A stretch of DNA of 52,629 bases, from the NCBI GenBank assembly GCA_013178005.1, contig JABLXL010000013.1, forward strand, positions 1 to 52,629, written 5' to 3'. Source of the DNA: Actinomycetota bacterium (GTDB lineage: Bacteria; Actinomycetota; Geothermincolia; Geothermincolales; RBG-13-55-18). The notes beneath the pieces are model-generated. The model searched no databases and was not told where the DNA came from. It saw only the letters and a list, made by a program, of their open reading frames with translations. Each line of letters opens with the position of its first letter. Within the stretch, counting starts at the first letter, position 1. The position numbers and the translations under genes are program-made. Of this stretch, positions 13,384-22,758 are shown in pieces.

Positions 13384-13404
13384 TATAATATCACCGACCG
13401 GTGA
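13384..13404 (+). promoter_or_regulatory. TATAAT box with adjacent palindrome upstream of dnaE
   Basis: A perfect TATAAT at 13384-13389 is followed after one base by the inverted repeat TCACCG-ac-CGGTGA (13391-13404), in the spacer between the divergent nuclease gene and dnaE. No convincing -35 box is seen at normal distance. The palindrome is where an operator would overlap the transcription start, so it is a candidate regulator site. Otherwise 13260-13514 holds no gene. Confidence 0.5.
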
Positions 13405-13514
13405 CGAAAGGACCCGGCCGCGAGAATGGCGAAAACCCGATCGAGGCGGAACCACCTCGTGCCCGAGGCAAGGACGGCGCGCGAGGCCCGTGCCCGGCAA
13501 ACGGAGGTAATGAA

Positions 13515-16500
13515 TTGGGAGTCCCCTTCGTGCACCTGCACAACCACACCGAGTACTCCATGCTGGACGGAGCGGCGCGCATCCCCGAGCTGCTCTCTGC
13601 GGCCAGGGAGATGGGCTTCGACGCCATGGCCATCACCGACCATGGCGGCATGTACGGAGTGATTCCCTTCTACCGCGAGGCCGAGAGGCAGGGGATCAAG
13701 CCCATCCTGGGCGTCGAGGTCTACCTCACGCTGGGATCGCGCTTCGATCGCAAGCCCGCAAAGGAGGATCCTAACTACCACCTCCTGCTTCTGGCCGAGA
13801 ACCTGGAGGGGTACCGCAACCTCATGAAGCTGGTCACCCTCTCTTTCATGGACGGCTTCTATTACAAGCCGCGGGTGGACAAAGAGGCTTTGAGGGCGCA
13901 CGGGAGGGGGATCATCGCGCTGTCCGCCTGCCTCAAGGGGGAGATCGCCTCCAGGTTGCTCGCCGACGATTACGAGGGCGCGGCCGCGGCGGCGCGGGAA
14001 TACCGGGATATCTTCGGGGAAGGCAATTTTTACCTGGAACTCATGGACCACGGCCTGCCGGAGGAGAAAAAGATCAACCCTGGGTTGATACGGCTCGCCA
14101 GGGAGCTGGGAATCGGGCTGGCGGCGAGCAACGACCTGCATTACGTGCGCAAGGAGGACAGCGTCCACCACGACGTCCTGCTCTGCATACAGACCAACTC
14201 CACCCTCGACCAGGAGGACCGGCTCAGGTTTTCCAGCGACCAGTTCTACCTGAAGACGTTCGAGGAGATGAGCGAGTTATTCCGGGATGCGCCGGAAGCC
14301 CTCTCCAACACGCTGGAGATAGCCGAGCGCTGCAACGTGGAGCTGGAGTTCGGAAGGTACCTGCTCCCCAGGTACCAGGTGCCCGAGGGATACGACCTCG
14401 ACGGCTACCTGGAGAAGCTGGCCTGGGACGGGCTGCGGCGGAGATACGACGAGATAACCCCCGAGCTAGAGGAGAGGCTCCGCTACGAGCTCTCGGTGAT
14501 AAGGGAGATGGGTTTTTCCGGCTACTTCCTCGTGGTGTGGGATTTTATCCGTCACGCCAAGGAGAAGGGGATTGTGGTGGGCCCGGGAAGAGGGTCGGCC
14601 GCAGGCTCCCTGACCGCCTACTGCCTGGGGATCACCACCGTGGACCCCATACGCTACGGCTTGCTCTTCGAGCGCTTCCTCAATCCCTCGCGCCGCACCA
14701 TGCCCGACATCGACATCGACTTCTGCTACAAGCGAAGGCCGGAGGTCATAGAGTACGTGAGCCGCAAGTACGGGGAGGACCGCGTGGCCCAGATCGTCAC
14801 CTTTTCCACCATGGCGGCGCGGGCGGCGATAAGGGACGCGGGCAGGGTGTTCAACCTGGAATACGGAAAGGTGGACCGCCTGGCGAAGATGGTGCCCGAA
14901 GGCGTGCTGAACATCACCATCGACCAGGCGCTGGATCTCTCGCCGGAGCTCAGGGAGACCTACGAATCAGACGAGCTCGCGCGCAAGATCATCGACACCG
15001 CCCGGAAGCTCGAGGGCATAACCCGGCAGGACTCCATACACGCCGCGGGGGTGGTGATAGCCGACGACGAGCTCTGCAATTACACCCCCCTGCAGCGCAG
15101 GGGCTCGGAAGAGGAAGTGGTAACGCAGTTCGACATGGCGGCGATACAGGAAATCGGCTTGCTGAAAATGGATTTCCTGGGTTTGCGCACCCTGACCGTG
15201 ATCAGCGATACCCTGGACAACATCCAGCGCATGCACGGCGTGCGCATAGACATCGACGACATCCCCCTGGACGACCCCATGACCTATGAGCTGCTGCAGC
15301 GCGGAGATACCGTGGGGGTGTTCCAGCTGGAAAGCGCGGGCATGCGCTCTCTGTTGCAGGAGCTGCGTCCGGACTGCTTCGACGACATCATAGCCTGCCT
15401 GGCCCTGTACCGGCCGGGGCCTCTGCGCGGGGGGTGGGTGAAGACCTTCGTGAACCGCAAGCACAAGCGCGCCCCGGTGGAGTATCCCCATCCTGACCTG
15501 GAGCCGGTTCTGGAGGAGACCATGGGCATCATCCTCTACCAGGAGCAGGTCATGCGCCTGGCGGTGGAGATGGCCGGCTACAGCATGGCGGAAGCGGACG
15601 TGCTGCGCGGGGTGGTGGCCAAGAGCAAGGCCAAGGAGATGGAGGTCCACCACGCCAAGTTCGTGGAGGGGGCGGTGGCCAGGGGATACGACCGCCGCCT
15701 GGCTGAGACGATCTTCAACCTGGTGAAGGAATTCGGGTTCTACGGCTTCAACAAGAGCCATTCCACGGCCTACGCCTTCGTTTCCTACCAGACCGCCTAC
15801 CTCAAGGCCCACTACCCGAGGGAATTCATGGCTGCCAACCTGACCAGTGTCACGGGCAACAAGGATAAGGTGCCGGTGTTCGTGAACGAGTGCCGCAAGC
15901 TCGGCATCCCCGTCCTCCCCCCGGACATCAACGAGAGCCTCAAGGAGTTCACCCCGGTGGAGGAGGGGATTCGTTTCGGATTGTCGGCGGTGCGCAACCT
16001 GGGGGATAACGCGGCGGAGCGCATAATCGCCCTGCGCCGGGAACACGGGCCCTACCAGTCGCTCCTCGATTTCTGCGCGAGGGTGGGTCCGGGAGCGGTT
16101 AATAAGCGCGCCCTGGAGAGCCTCATCAAGAGCGGCGCCTTCGACTATCTCGGGTACACCCGCAACCATCTCTTAAAGGTTTACGAACGCGTCGCCGACA
16201 TGGCCGCGGAACGCCAGCGCTTGATGGAGGAGGGACAGTTCTCCCTTTTCGGGGACGACGATGTGGGCGACCCCTTGTCCGACGAGCCGTTGGAAGAAGA
16301 GCTCCCCAAGGAAGTGCTCCTTGCGTACGAGAAGGAGATGCTCGGCATTTACGTCACCGACCATCCCCTCATGCAGGTGAAGGACGAGCTGCGACGCTAC
16401 GTGGAATGCGAGATAGCTGACCTCCCCGAACTCGGTGACGGATCCGTGAAGTGGATCGGAGGCATAATTGGCAAAATAAACCAACGCGTGACCAAGAAGG

Positions 16501-16952
16501 GCGACCTCATGGCCAGCTTCACCCTCGAAGACCTCACGGGAAGGGTGGACGTGACGGTCTTTCCCGCCCTTTACTCCCAGCACCGTGATATATTGCGCGA
16601 GGATGCCGTGGTATGCGTGAAGGCGAAGGTGGAGACGGGCGAGCGGGACGAGGAAGGCGGGGGCACGGTGCGGGTGGTTGCGCTGGAGCTGAACGAACCC
16701 CGCCTTCGCAAGGCAGAGGACTGCGAGCTCTCCATACATGTGCGTTCTTTCCAGGCGGAGAAGGAAGTCCTGGAGGAACTCAAGTTGGCCCTGAGGAGAC
16801 ATCCCGGAAGGACTCCTGTTAAACTCAAACTGGAGGAGGGGGGCACCATGAAGGTGTTCCGCCTTCCGGGCGAGTTCAACGTGGAGGCGGACGGCTCCCT
16901 GTACGGCGAGGTGTTGGCCCTCCTGGGCGAGGGATGCCTGGCCCTGGAGTAG
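13515..16952 (+). CDS. dnaE: DNA polymerase III alpha subunit
   Basis: 1145-residue replicative polymerase of the DnaE1 type. Order: PHP domain from residue 5 (VHLHNHTEYSMLDGAA), polymerase core with the catalytic aspartates Asp398 and Asp400 in PDIDID and Asp553 in LLKMDFLGLRTL, the fingers region with GFYGFNKSHSTAYAFVSYQ, tandem helix-hairpin-helix segment, and an OB-fold near residues 975-1060 (KWIGGIIGKINQRVTKKG). TTG 13515 is chosen because GGAGGT lies at 13503-13508 and the protein then begins right before the PHP motif; a frame open back to 13401 would add 38 unconserved residues. No separate exonuclease subunit gene is present nearby. Confidence 0.97.
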   Translation: MGVPFVHLHNHTEYSMLDGAARIPELLSAAREMGFDAMAITDHGGMYGVIPFYREAERQGIKPILGVEVYLTLGSRFDRKPAKEDPNYHLLLLAENLEGYRNLMKLVTLSFMDGFYYKPRVDKEALRAHGRGIIALSACLKGEIASRLLADDYEGAAAAAREYRDIFGEGNFYLELMDHGLPEEKKINPGLIRLARELGIGLAASNDLHYVRKEDSVHHDVLLCIQTNSTLDQEDRLRFSSDQFYLKTFEEMSELFRDAPEALSNTLEIAERCNVELEFGRYLLPRYQVPEGYDLDGYLEKLAWDGLRRRYDEITPELEERLRYELSVIREMGFSGYFLVVWDFIRHAKEKGIVVGPGRGSAAGSLTAYCLGITTVDPIRYGLLFERFLNPSRRTMPDIDIDFCYKRRPEVIEYVSRKYGEDRVAQIVTFSTMAARAAIRDAGRVFNLEYGKVDRLAKMVPEGVLNITIDQALDLSPELRETYESDELARKIIDTARKLEGITRQDSIHAAGVVIADDELCNYTPLQRRGSEEEVVTQFDMAAIQEIGLLKMDFLGLRTLTVISDTLDNIQRMHGVRIDIDDIPLDDPMTYELLQRGDTVGVFQLESAGMRSLLQELRPDCFDDIIACLALYRPGPLRGGWVKTFVNRKHKRAPVEYPHPDLEPVLEETMGIILYQEQVMRLAVEMAGYSMAEADVLRGVVAKSKAKEMEVHHAKFVEGAVARGYDRRLAETIFNLVKEFGFYGFNKSHSTAYAFVSYQTAYLKAHYPREFMAANLTSVTGNKDKVPVFVNECRKLGIPVLPPDINESLKEFTPVEEGIRFGLSAVRNLGDNAAERIIALRREHGPYQSLLDFCARVGPGAVNKRALESLIKSGAFDYLGYTRNHLLKVYERVADMAAERQRLMEEGQFSLFGDDDVGDPLSDEPLEEELPKEVLLAYEKEMLGIYVTDHPLMQVKDELRRYVECEIADLPELGDGSVKWIGGIIGKINQRVTKKGDLMASFTLEDLTGRVDVTVFPALYSQHRDILREDAVVCVKAKVETGERDEEGGGTVRVVALELNEPRLRKAEDCELSIHVRSFQAEKEVLEELKLALRRHPGRTPVKLKLEEGGTMKVFRLPGEFNVEADGSLYGEVLALLGEGCLALE

Positions 16953-17117
16953 CCCTTAAAACTGCAAGCCGGACGATCAGGCGGTGGGTCACGTTCAAGG
17001 GGAGTCCTGGATGGAAGGCAAGTGCGTGCGAGCCCTTCCACAAAGCCGCTGGAAGGCCGCAGGATTGGTTGTAGGGGCTGGAGAATAGTAGGCGGAGAAA
17101 GGATCGTCGGGCAAGAG

Positions 17118-18377
17118 ATGAAGATATTCAAACGGGACGATTTCACTGACCTGGACGAACTCAGACGTTCCCTGGGATGGGATTTCTGGATGGAGGAAAG
17201 CCCCGGCGCGGAGGTGAGGGAGATCGTGGCGCGCGTGCGGCGCGACGGGGACGCGGCCCTGGTGGAGCTGACGAGGGAATTCGATGGAGTGGATATATCT
17301 TCCAAGGGGCTGCGCGTGACCAAGGCGGAGCTGGACGCCTCCTCGTCCGCCGTGGGCAGGGAATTCAGCGAGGCGGCCCGCGCGGCGGTCAAATCCATCA
17401 CCGCCTTTCACCGACACCAGACCTGGGAATCGGATTTCTGGGATTCAGAGGAAGGGGCCCGCCTGGGACAGATGCTGAAGCCGATCCACCGCGTGGGGGC
17501 TTACGTCCCGGGAGGGATGGCCGCTTATCCCTCAACGGCCATGATGACGGTCATCCCCGCCAAGGTGGCCGGGGTGCAGGAGATCGCGGTATGCGTACCG
17601 CCCGCCCGCGACGGGAACGTGGATCCCCACACCCTCTTCGCCCTCAAACTTTTAGGGGTGGGGGAGGTCTACCGCGTGGGCGGGGCGCAGGCCGTGGCCG
17701 CCATGGCCTTCGGCACGGAGACCATCGGGGCGGTGGAGAAGATCGTTGGCCCGGGCAACATGTACGTTACGCTGGCGAAAAAAGAGGTGTTCGGGCTGGT
17801 GGGCATAGACATGCTGGCGGGACCCAGCGAGCTGGTGGTGATAGCCGACGAGGAGGCCGACGAGGAGTTCGTGGCCCTGGAGATGCTCGCTCAGATGGAG
17901 CACGGCGGCGGCGCGCGCGCGTGCCTCATCACCACCCGCGAGGAGCTGGCTCTCAAGGTGGGGAAAAGGCTGGAGGGATCCGGCTCCGCCTCCCGGGACA
18001 CGGCCACGTTCGTGCTGGTGGATGGCCTCGAGGAAGGGGTGAGGATCGCCAACCATCTCGCTCCCGAGCACCTGCTCCTGGCCGTCGCCGACTTCCCGTC
18101 CTTGCTGCCCAAGGTGCACAACGCCGGTTCCGTTTTCCTGGGCACGGAGTCCCCGGTGGCCCTGGGGGACTACGCCATCGGCGTGAACCACGTCCTTCCC
18201 ACCCGGGGGGCGGCGCGCTACGCCTCTCCCCTCGGGGTATACGACTTCGTCAAACGCTCAAACATCGTCTTCTCCAACCCCAAGGCGAACCGGGCTCTGG
18301 GGCGGGTGGTGCAGGCGCTCGCCGAGATGGAGGGGCTCCTGGGGCATGCCGAGGCCATGCGCAGGCACCTGCGCTGA
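17118..18377 (+). CDS. hisD: Histidinol dehydrogenase
   Basis: 419-residue zinc enzyme for the last two steps of histidine synthesis, histidinol to histidine with two NAD+. Seen: [32 protein letters not shown], the VGPGN box, the [13 protein letters not shown] segment, and the catalytic Glu-His pair in [12 protein letters not shown]. The length is typical. ATG 17118 gives the usual N-terminus; an open frame extends upstream to 17022 without family similarity, and no strong ribosome-binding site decides between them. It starts the run hisD-hisB-hisH-hisA-hisF. The preceding 165-bp spacer after dnaE contains no clear promoter. Confidence 0.97.
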   Translation: MKIFKRDDFTDLDELRRSLGWDFWMEESPGAEVREIVARVRRDGDAALVELTREFDGVDISSKGLRVTKAELDASSSAVGREFSEAARAAVKSITAFHRHQTWESDFWDSEEGARLGQMLKPIHRVGAYVPGGMAAYPSTAMMTVIPAKVAGVQEIAVCVPPARDGNVDPHTLFALKLLGVGEVYRVGGAQAVAAMAFGTETIGAVEKIVGPGNMYVTLAKKEVFGLVGIDMLAGPSELVVIADEEADEEFVALEMLAQMEHGGGARACLITTREELALKVGKRLEGSGSASRDTATFVLVDGLEEGVRIANHLAPEHLLLAVADFPSLLPKVHNAGSVFLGTESPVALGDYAIGVNHVLPTRGAARYASPLGVYDFVKRSNIVFSNPKANRALGRVVQALAEMEGLLGHAEAMRRHLR

Positions 18378-18420
18378 CGCGGGACGCCTGCGCGGGGCCA
18401 TTTGTGCTAATCTAGTGGTC

Positions 18421-19005
18421 ATGAGAAAGTCAAGCCTGGAGAGGAATACCTCCGAGACGAGGGTGAAGCTGGAGCTCGACCTGGACGGTGAGGGCCGCTG
18501 CGAGGTTTCCACCGGCATAGGTTTTTTCGACCATATGCTGGAGCTCCTCTCCTACCACGCCGGCATGGATCTCAGCCTCGAGGCCAGTGGCGACCTGGAG
18601 GTGGACCAGCACCACACCGTGGAGGACGTGGGCCTGTGCCTGGGAAAGTGCCTCAAGGAGGCGTTGGGAGACAAGGCGGGCATCGAGCGTTACGGATGGG
18701 CGTTGCTGCCCATGGACGAAGCCCTGTGCATGGTCTCGCTGGACCTGAGCGGCAGGCCACACCTTTCCTACCGCTTGGAGCTCCCGGCGCGCCTGGTGTC
18801 GGACTTCGACCCCACCTGCCTGCGGGAGTTCCTGCAGGCGCTGGTCAACGAGGGAGGCATCACCCTGCACCTCGAGGGCTTGGCGGGGGAGAACCCCCAT
18901 CACGTTATGGAAGCGGCCTTCAAGGGCATCGGAAGGGCGCTTGGGGCGGCGATGCGGCCCGCGGCGGGAAGGCGAGGGATCCCCTCCAGCAAGGGGACCC
19001 TTTAG
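18421..19005 (+). CDS. hisB: Imidazoleglycerol-phosphate dehydratase
   Basis: 194-residue manganese enzyme converting imidazoleglycerol phosphate to imidazoleacetol phosphate. It is the monofunctional type, without a fused histidinol phosphatase. The two metal-binding repeats are visible: DHMLELLSYHAGMD with DQHHTVEDVGLCLG, and later HHVMEAAFKGIGRAL. The C-terminus IPSSKGTL matches the conserved end. ATG 18421 yields the family start RKSSLERNTSETR. It is 43 bp after hisD with no obvious ribosome-binding site. Confidence 0.97.
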   Translation: MRKSSLERNTSETRVKLELDLDGEGRCEVSTGIGFFDHMLELLSYHAGMDLSLEASGDLEVDQHHTVEDVGLCLGKCLKEALGDKAGIERYGWALLPMDEALCMVSLDLSGRPHLSYRLELPARLVSDFDPTCLREFLQALVNEGGITLHLEGLAGENPHHVMEAAFKGIGRALGAAMRPAAGRRGIPSSKGTL

Positions 19006-19024
19006 GACGGGCGGGGCGCGCGTG

Positions 19025-19630
19025 ATGATCTGCATCGTGGATTACGGCATGGGGAACCTCCGCAGCGTCGAAAAGGCGTTCGCCTTCCTGGGGCGTGAGG
19101 TCATGGTCAGCTCCGACCCGGAAGTCCTGAAGGCAGCCGACGGGGTGGTGCTTCCCGGGGTGGGCGCCTTCGGAGACGCCATGCGCGAGCTTGACGAGAG
19201 AGGGCTTGCCGATCCGCTTCGGGAATCCATCTCCTCCGGAGTCCCTTTCCTGGGCATCTGCCTGGGGCTGCAGCTGCTCTTCGAGGAGAGCGAGGAGAGT
19301 CCCGGGGTAAGGGGGCTGGGGGTGCTTCCGGGCAGGGTGGTGAGGTTCCCTTCCCTGGTGAAGGTGCCCCACATGGGGTGGAACGACATACGCCTGGCGG
19401 GGATGCATCCGGCGATGGCGGGGATCGAGGAGGGTTCCTACTTTTACTTCGTGCACTCCTATTACGTGGTCCCGGAAAGGGATGAGCATCGCCTGACCCT
19501 CACCGGGTACGGCGATGACTTCGTCTCCGGGGTGGCGGCGAAAAACCTGGTGGCATTCCAGTTCCACCCGGAAAAGAGCTCCAGCGCCGGCCTCAGGATC
19601 CTGGATAACTTCGCCTCCTTGTGCGGGTGA
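19025..19630 (+). CDS. hisH: Imidazole glycerol phosphate synthase, glutamine amidotransferase subunit
   Basis: 201-residue class I glutaminase that supplies ammonia to HisF. The triad is visible: Cys in FLGICLGLQLLFEES, and His and Glu in FQFHPEKSS. The N-terminus IVDYGMGNLRSVEKAF is diagnostic. Two adjacent starts, GTG 19022 and ATG 19025, are possible; ATG is chosen. It follows hisB by 19 bp and precedes hisA by 8 bp, so it is surely in the same transcript. Its partner HisF is encoded two genes on. Confidence 0.97.
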   Translation: MICIVDYGMGNLRSVEKAFAFLGREVMVSSDPEVLKAADGVVLPGVGAFGDAMRELDERGLADPLRESISSGVPFLGICLGLQLLFEESEESPGVRGLGVLPGRVVRFPSLVKVPHMGWNDIRLAGMHPAMAGIEEGSYFYFVHSYYVVPERDEHRLTLTGYGDDFVSGVAAKNLVAFQFHPEKSSSAGLRILDNFASLCG

Positions 19631-19638
19631 GGAATGAG

Positions 19639-20364
19639 ATGTTCCGCATCTATCCCGCAGTCGATATCAAGGGCGGCCGCTGCGTGCGCCTGTACCAGGG
19701 CGACATGAGCAAGGAGACGGTTTACGGCGGGAGGCCGTGGGAGGTCGCGCGTGACTGGGAGAGGATGGGCGCTTCCTTTCTGCACGTGGTGGACCTCGAC
19801 GGCGCGCGGGAGGGGAAGCCGGTCAATCTGGAATCGGTCGAGGCTATAATCCAAGCCGTGAAGGTTCCCGTGCAGGTGGGCGGAGGGGCGCGTAAGGGCG
19901 AGGACGTGGAGCTCCTGCTCTCACTCGGAGTCGCCAGGGTAATCCTGGGGACGCGGGCCCTCGAAGACCCCGGTTTCACAGCGGAGATGATGCGGGAATT
20001 CGGGGAACGCGTCATCGTGAGCGTGGACGCGCGGGGAGGCCGGGTTGCCCTCAAGGGATGGGAAGAGGAAACGGACATGGACGCCGTGGAGGCCGTGGAG
20101 CTTCTGGCGTCGCTGGGCGCAAGGCGCGCGATATACACGGACATAGCTCGCGACGGGACCCTGGGCGGATATGATACCTCGGGGCTTGATCTCCTGTTGG
20201 GGCGGGGCGTGGGCATCATCGCCGCGGGGGGAATTAGCGGCCTCGGAGACCTGGTCTCCTTGAAGGAGCGGGTGCCGAGGGGCGTGGAAGGCGCGGTGGT
20301 GGGGAAAGCCATCTACACCGGAGACCTGGACCTCGCCCAGGCCTTGGAGTTGGAGGAGGTTTGA
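19639..20364 (+). CDS. hisA: Phosphoribosylformimino-5-aminoimidazole carboxamide ribotide isomerase
   Basis: 241-residue TIM-barrel isomerase catalysing the Amadori rearrangement of ProFAR to PRFAR. The catalytic acid/base pair is in [13 protein letters not shown] near the N-terminus and [12 protein letters not shown] in the second half. The phosphate-binding stretch VQVGGGAR and a late AAGGISG loop are present. In Actinobacteria this enzyme can be the bifunctional PriA that also does the TrpF reaction; the sequence alone does not settle that here. ATG 19639 is preferred to GTG 19621 because GTGAGGA precedes it and the product then starts at the conserved FRIYPAVD. Confidence 0.95.
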   Translation: MFRIYPAVDIKGGRCVRLYQGDMSKETVYGGRPWEVARDWERMGASFLHVVDLDGAREGKPVNLESVEAIIQAVKVPVQVGGGARKGEDVELLLSLGVARVILGTRALEDPGFTAEMMREFGERVIVSVDARGGRVALKGWEEETDMDAVEAVELLASLGARRAIYTDIARDGTLGGYDTSGLDLLLGRGVGIIAAGGISGLGDLVSLKERVPRGVEGAVVGKAIYTGDLDLAQALELEEV

Positions 20365-20413
20365 GGTATGAGCGTGCTGACGGCGCCACGCGGGGCCGGT
20401 GGGGTAGTGGGCA

Positions 20414-20429
20414 CGAGAGTTTCCTCTCG
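20414..20429 (+). other. Hairpin between hisA and hisF
   Basis: A perfect stem CGAGAG-tttc-CTCTCG lies in the 95-bp gap between hisA and hisF. The gap is unusually long for this tightly packed run. It could be an RNA processing or attenuation element; no T-tract follows. Confidence 0.35.
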
Positions 20430-20459
20430 GCCTGGATATGCGAAGTCGGGAGGATGACC

Positions 20460-21221
20460 TTGCATACCAAGCGTATCATCCCCTGCCTGGACGTTGACCG
20501 CGGGCGCGTGGTCAAGGGCATCAACTTCGTGTCCCTGCGTGACGCCGGGGATCCGGTGGAGATGGCGGCGGTCTATGACCGCGAAGGCGCAGACGAGCTG
20601 GTGTTCCTGGACATCACCGCGTCCCACGAACAGCGCGACCTGGTTTTCGATATGGCGGCCCAGGTGGCGGAAAAGGTGTTCATCCCCTTCACCGTGGGCG
20701 GAGGACTGCGCGGGGAGGCGGACATACGCCGCATGCTGGCCACAGGCGCGGACAAGGTATCGTTGAACACCGCGGCGGTGAAGGACCCGGAGCTCATCTC
20801 CATCTCGTCGCGCAGGTTCGGTGCGCAGTGCGTGGTGGTCGCCATCGACGCCAAGAGGCGACCCGAAGGCGGATGGGAGGTTTACGTAAACGGCGGCAGG
20901 ACTCCCACCGGCCTCGATGCAGTGGAGTGGGCGCGCAAGGCCGAGGCGTTGGGGGCGGGCGAGATACTGCTCACCAGCATGGACCGCGACGGCACCAGGG
21001 ACGGGTACGACCTCGAGCTCACCTACGCGGTGGCGGAGGCAGTGAACCTGCCGGTGATCGCCTCGGGGGGCGCGGGACGCCTCGAGCACCTTGCGGAGGT
21101 AATCCTGCAGAGCGGGGCGGACGCAGTGCTAGCCGCCTCCATATTCCATTACGGCGAGTACAGCATCAGGGAGGCCAAGGAGTACCTGCATTCCCGCGGC
21201 ATACCGGTGAGGATGACCTGA
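20460..21221 (+). CDS. hisF: Imidazole glycerol phosphate synthase, cyclase subunit
   Basis: 253-residue TIM barrel that, with HisH, makes imidazoleglycerol phosphate and AICAR. Both catalytic aspartates are in place: [15 protein letters not shown] and [22 protein letters not shown] and ASGGAG form the phosphate sites. TTG 20460 is chosen because GGGAGG (20448-20453) lies six bases upstream and the protein then starts like typical HisF ([11 protein letters not shown]); ATG 20454 directly abuts that site. hisI, its usual neighbour, is displaced to beyond the liv genes. The 263-bp spacer after it (21222-21484) has a small hairpin CGGAAA-atcc-TTTCCG at 21426-21441 and no gene. Confidence 0.97.
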   Translation: MHTKRIIPCLDVDRGRVVKGINFVSLRDAGDPVEMAAVYDREGADELVFLDITASHEQRDLVFDMAAQVAEKVFIPFTVGGGLRGEADIRRMLATGADKVSLNTAAVKDPELISISSRRFGAQCVVVAIDAKRRPEGGWEVYVNGGRTPTGLDAVEWARKAEALGAGEILLTSMDRDGTRDGYDLELTYAVAEAVNLPVIASGGAGRLEHLAEVILQSGADAVLAASIFHYGEYSIREAKEYLHSRGIPVRMT

Positions 21222-21484
21222 GAGGCGCGGTCCCAAGCGGTGCAGGATAGGCGGCGCTCCGGATACGCGATCGGGACGGGGCCGCAACATGCGCTCATAT
21301 ACGGGGTTGTGGACGCATAGAGGCGCTTGGGAGGACCTTCCTCTCATGCCGATACTGCAGGTACCGCAACGGTGGACATCAGAGCAGGCCGTGTGATAGA
21401 AATAACATCTATGACGGGAGCGCGACGGAAAATCCTTTCCGCGTGCGGGTCGGGAACTCGTGAGGATAAGGGGGTCGAGAGAGG

Positions 21485-22675
21485 TTGAGCGGAAAAAAGA
21501 TCGTGACGGTTGCGCTGTTGACGGCGGTGCTGCTCGCTTCCATGCTCGCGCATCTGGGATGCGGGGAGGAGGAGAGCGGGAGCAAGGAGCCCATCAAGAT
21601 CGGGGTGGTGCTCTCGGAGAGCGGGGCCAACGAGCCCTTGGGAAAGCCCGAGCGTAACGCCATAAAGCTCTTCGTGAAGCGCCTCAACGAGGCCGGCGGC
21701 ATCGACGGCCACCAGGTCGAGGTGATCATCAAGGACGATCAGAGCGACGCCAACAAGGCGAAGCAGGCCATGGTGGAGCTGCTGGAGCAGGACAACCCCG
21801 TGGCGGTGATCGGTTCCAGCGGCACCGGGCCCACCATAGCCATGAAGCAGGAGGCCGAAAAAGCCGGGATTCCCCAGGTGTGCATGGCGGCAGGCGCCAA
21901 CATCATGGACGGCGATATCACCTGGATATTCCGCACCCCACCCACCGCCACCGAGGCGGGGAAGAAGGCCCTGGCCTACATAGCAGACGTGCTCAAGGTA
22001 AAGCGCGTGGCGCTGCTCTACGACACCAACCCCTTCGGCACCGACGGCAAGGCGGTGGTCGAGAAGGAGGCGTCCGGATACGGGCTCGAGGTGGTCGTTT
22101 CCGAGGGATACCAGACGGACGAATCCGAGGAGGGCATGGATACCCACCTCACCAACGTCATGACCGCCAACCCTGAGGTGGTGTTGGTCTGGGGTACCAA
22201 CCCCGGTCCGGCGAAGATCGCCAAGCGCATGCGTGACAAGGGCATAACCATCCCCTACGTGGGAAGCCACGGCATCGCCAACCAGGCCTTCATAGAGCTG
22301 GCAGGTGAGGCGGCTAACGGGGTGGTCTTCCCGGCTGGAAAGATGCTCATCTACGAAAAGGTCCTCGAGCCGGGCAGCGAGGAATACGAGTTCATCAAGG
22401 ATTTCGACGAAGCCTATTTCGAGGAGTACGGCGAGGAGATAAACACCTTCGCGGGTCATGGCTGGGACGCCATCCTCATCATCACCGAGGCCCTCAAGCG
22501 GGCGGGCGCTGACGCCACCCCGGAGGAGCTTAGGGATGAGATCGAGGCCACGAAGGGACTGGTGGGGACGGCGGGCATCTTCAACTACAGCCCCACTGAC
22601 CACAACGGCCTCACTCCCGACGACCTGACCATGGTGGAGATCGTCGACGGGAAATGGGAGCCGGCCAAGGAATAG
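21485..22675 (+). CDS. livJ: Branched-chain amino-acid-type ABC transporter solute-binding lipoprotein
   Basis: 396-residue extracytoplasmic receptor of the LivJ/Leu-Ile-Val-binding (periplasmic-binding type 1) family. A signal peptide (SGKKIVTVALLTAVLLASML) leads to a lipobox-like HLGC, so the mature protein probably starts at Cys27 anchored by Lgt and LspA. The -3 residue is His, unlike the usual Leu. The receptor core begins PIKIGVVLSESG and contains VAVIGSSGTGPTIAM and the hinge-type AYFEEYGEEINTFAGHGWDA. TTG 21485 follows GAGAGAGG. The substrate could be branched-chain amino acids, other amino acids, amides or urea. A strong hairpin separates it from the permease genes, typical of receptors made in excess. 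Confidence 0.93.
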   Translation: MSGKKIVTVALLTAVLLASMLAHLGCGEEESGSKEPIKIGVVLSESGANEPLGKPERNAIKLFVKRLNEAGGIDGHQVEVIIKDDQSDANKAKQAMVELLEQDNPVAVIGSSGTGPTIAMKQEAEKAGIPQVCMAAGANIMDGDITWIFRTPPTATEAGKKALAYIADVLKVKRVALLYDTNPFGTDGKAVVEKEASGYGLEVVVSEGYQTDESEEGMDTHLTNVMTANPEVVLVWGTNPGPAKIAKRMRDKGITIPYVGSHGIANQAFIELAGEAANGVVFPAGKMLIYEKVLEPGSEEYEFIKDFDEAYFEEYGEEINTFAGHGWDAILIITEALKRAGADATPEELRDEIEATKGLVGTAGIFNYSPTDHNGLTPDDLTMVEIVDGKWEPAKE

Positions 22676-22695
22676 ACGCAAGCATAACGGCACGG

Positions 22696-22740
22696 AAGGA
22701 GGAGGCGGAGACTCCCTCCGGCCTCCTCCTTGATTTTTTA
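22696..22740 (+). terminator. Intrinsic terminator or attenuator between livJ and livH
   Basis: A perfect 11-bp stem AAGGAGGAGGC (22696-22706) and GCCTCCTCCTT (22721-22731) with a 14-base loop is followed by GATTTTTTA. This is the clearest rho-independent terminator in the window. Its place inside the liv operon suggests partial termination, giving more receptor than transporter message. Confidence 0.85.
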
Positions 22741-22758
22741 GCGAAGGGGAGAGGTTAA

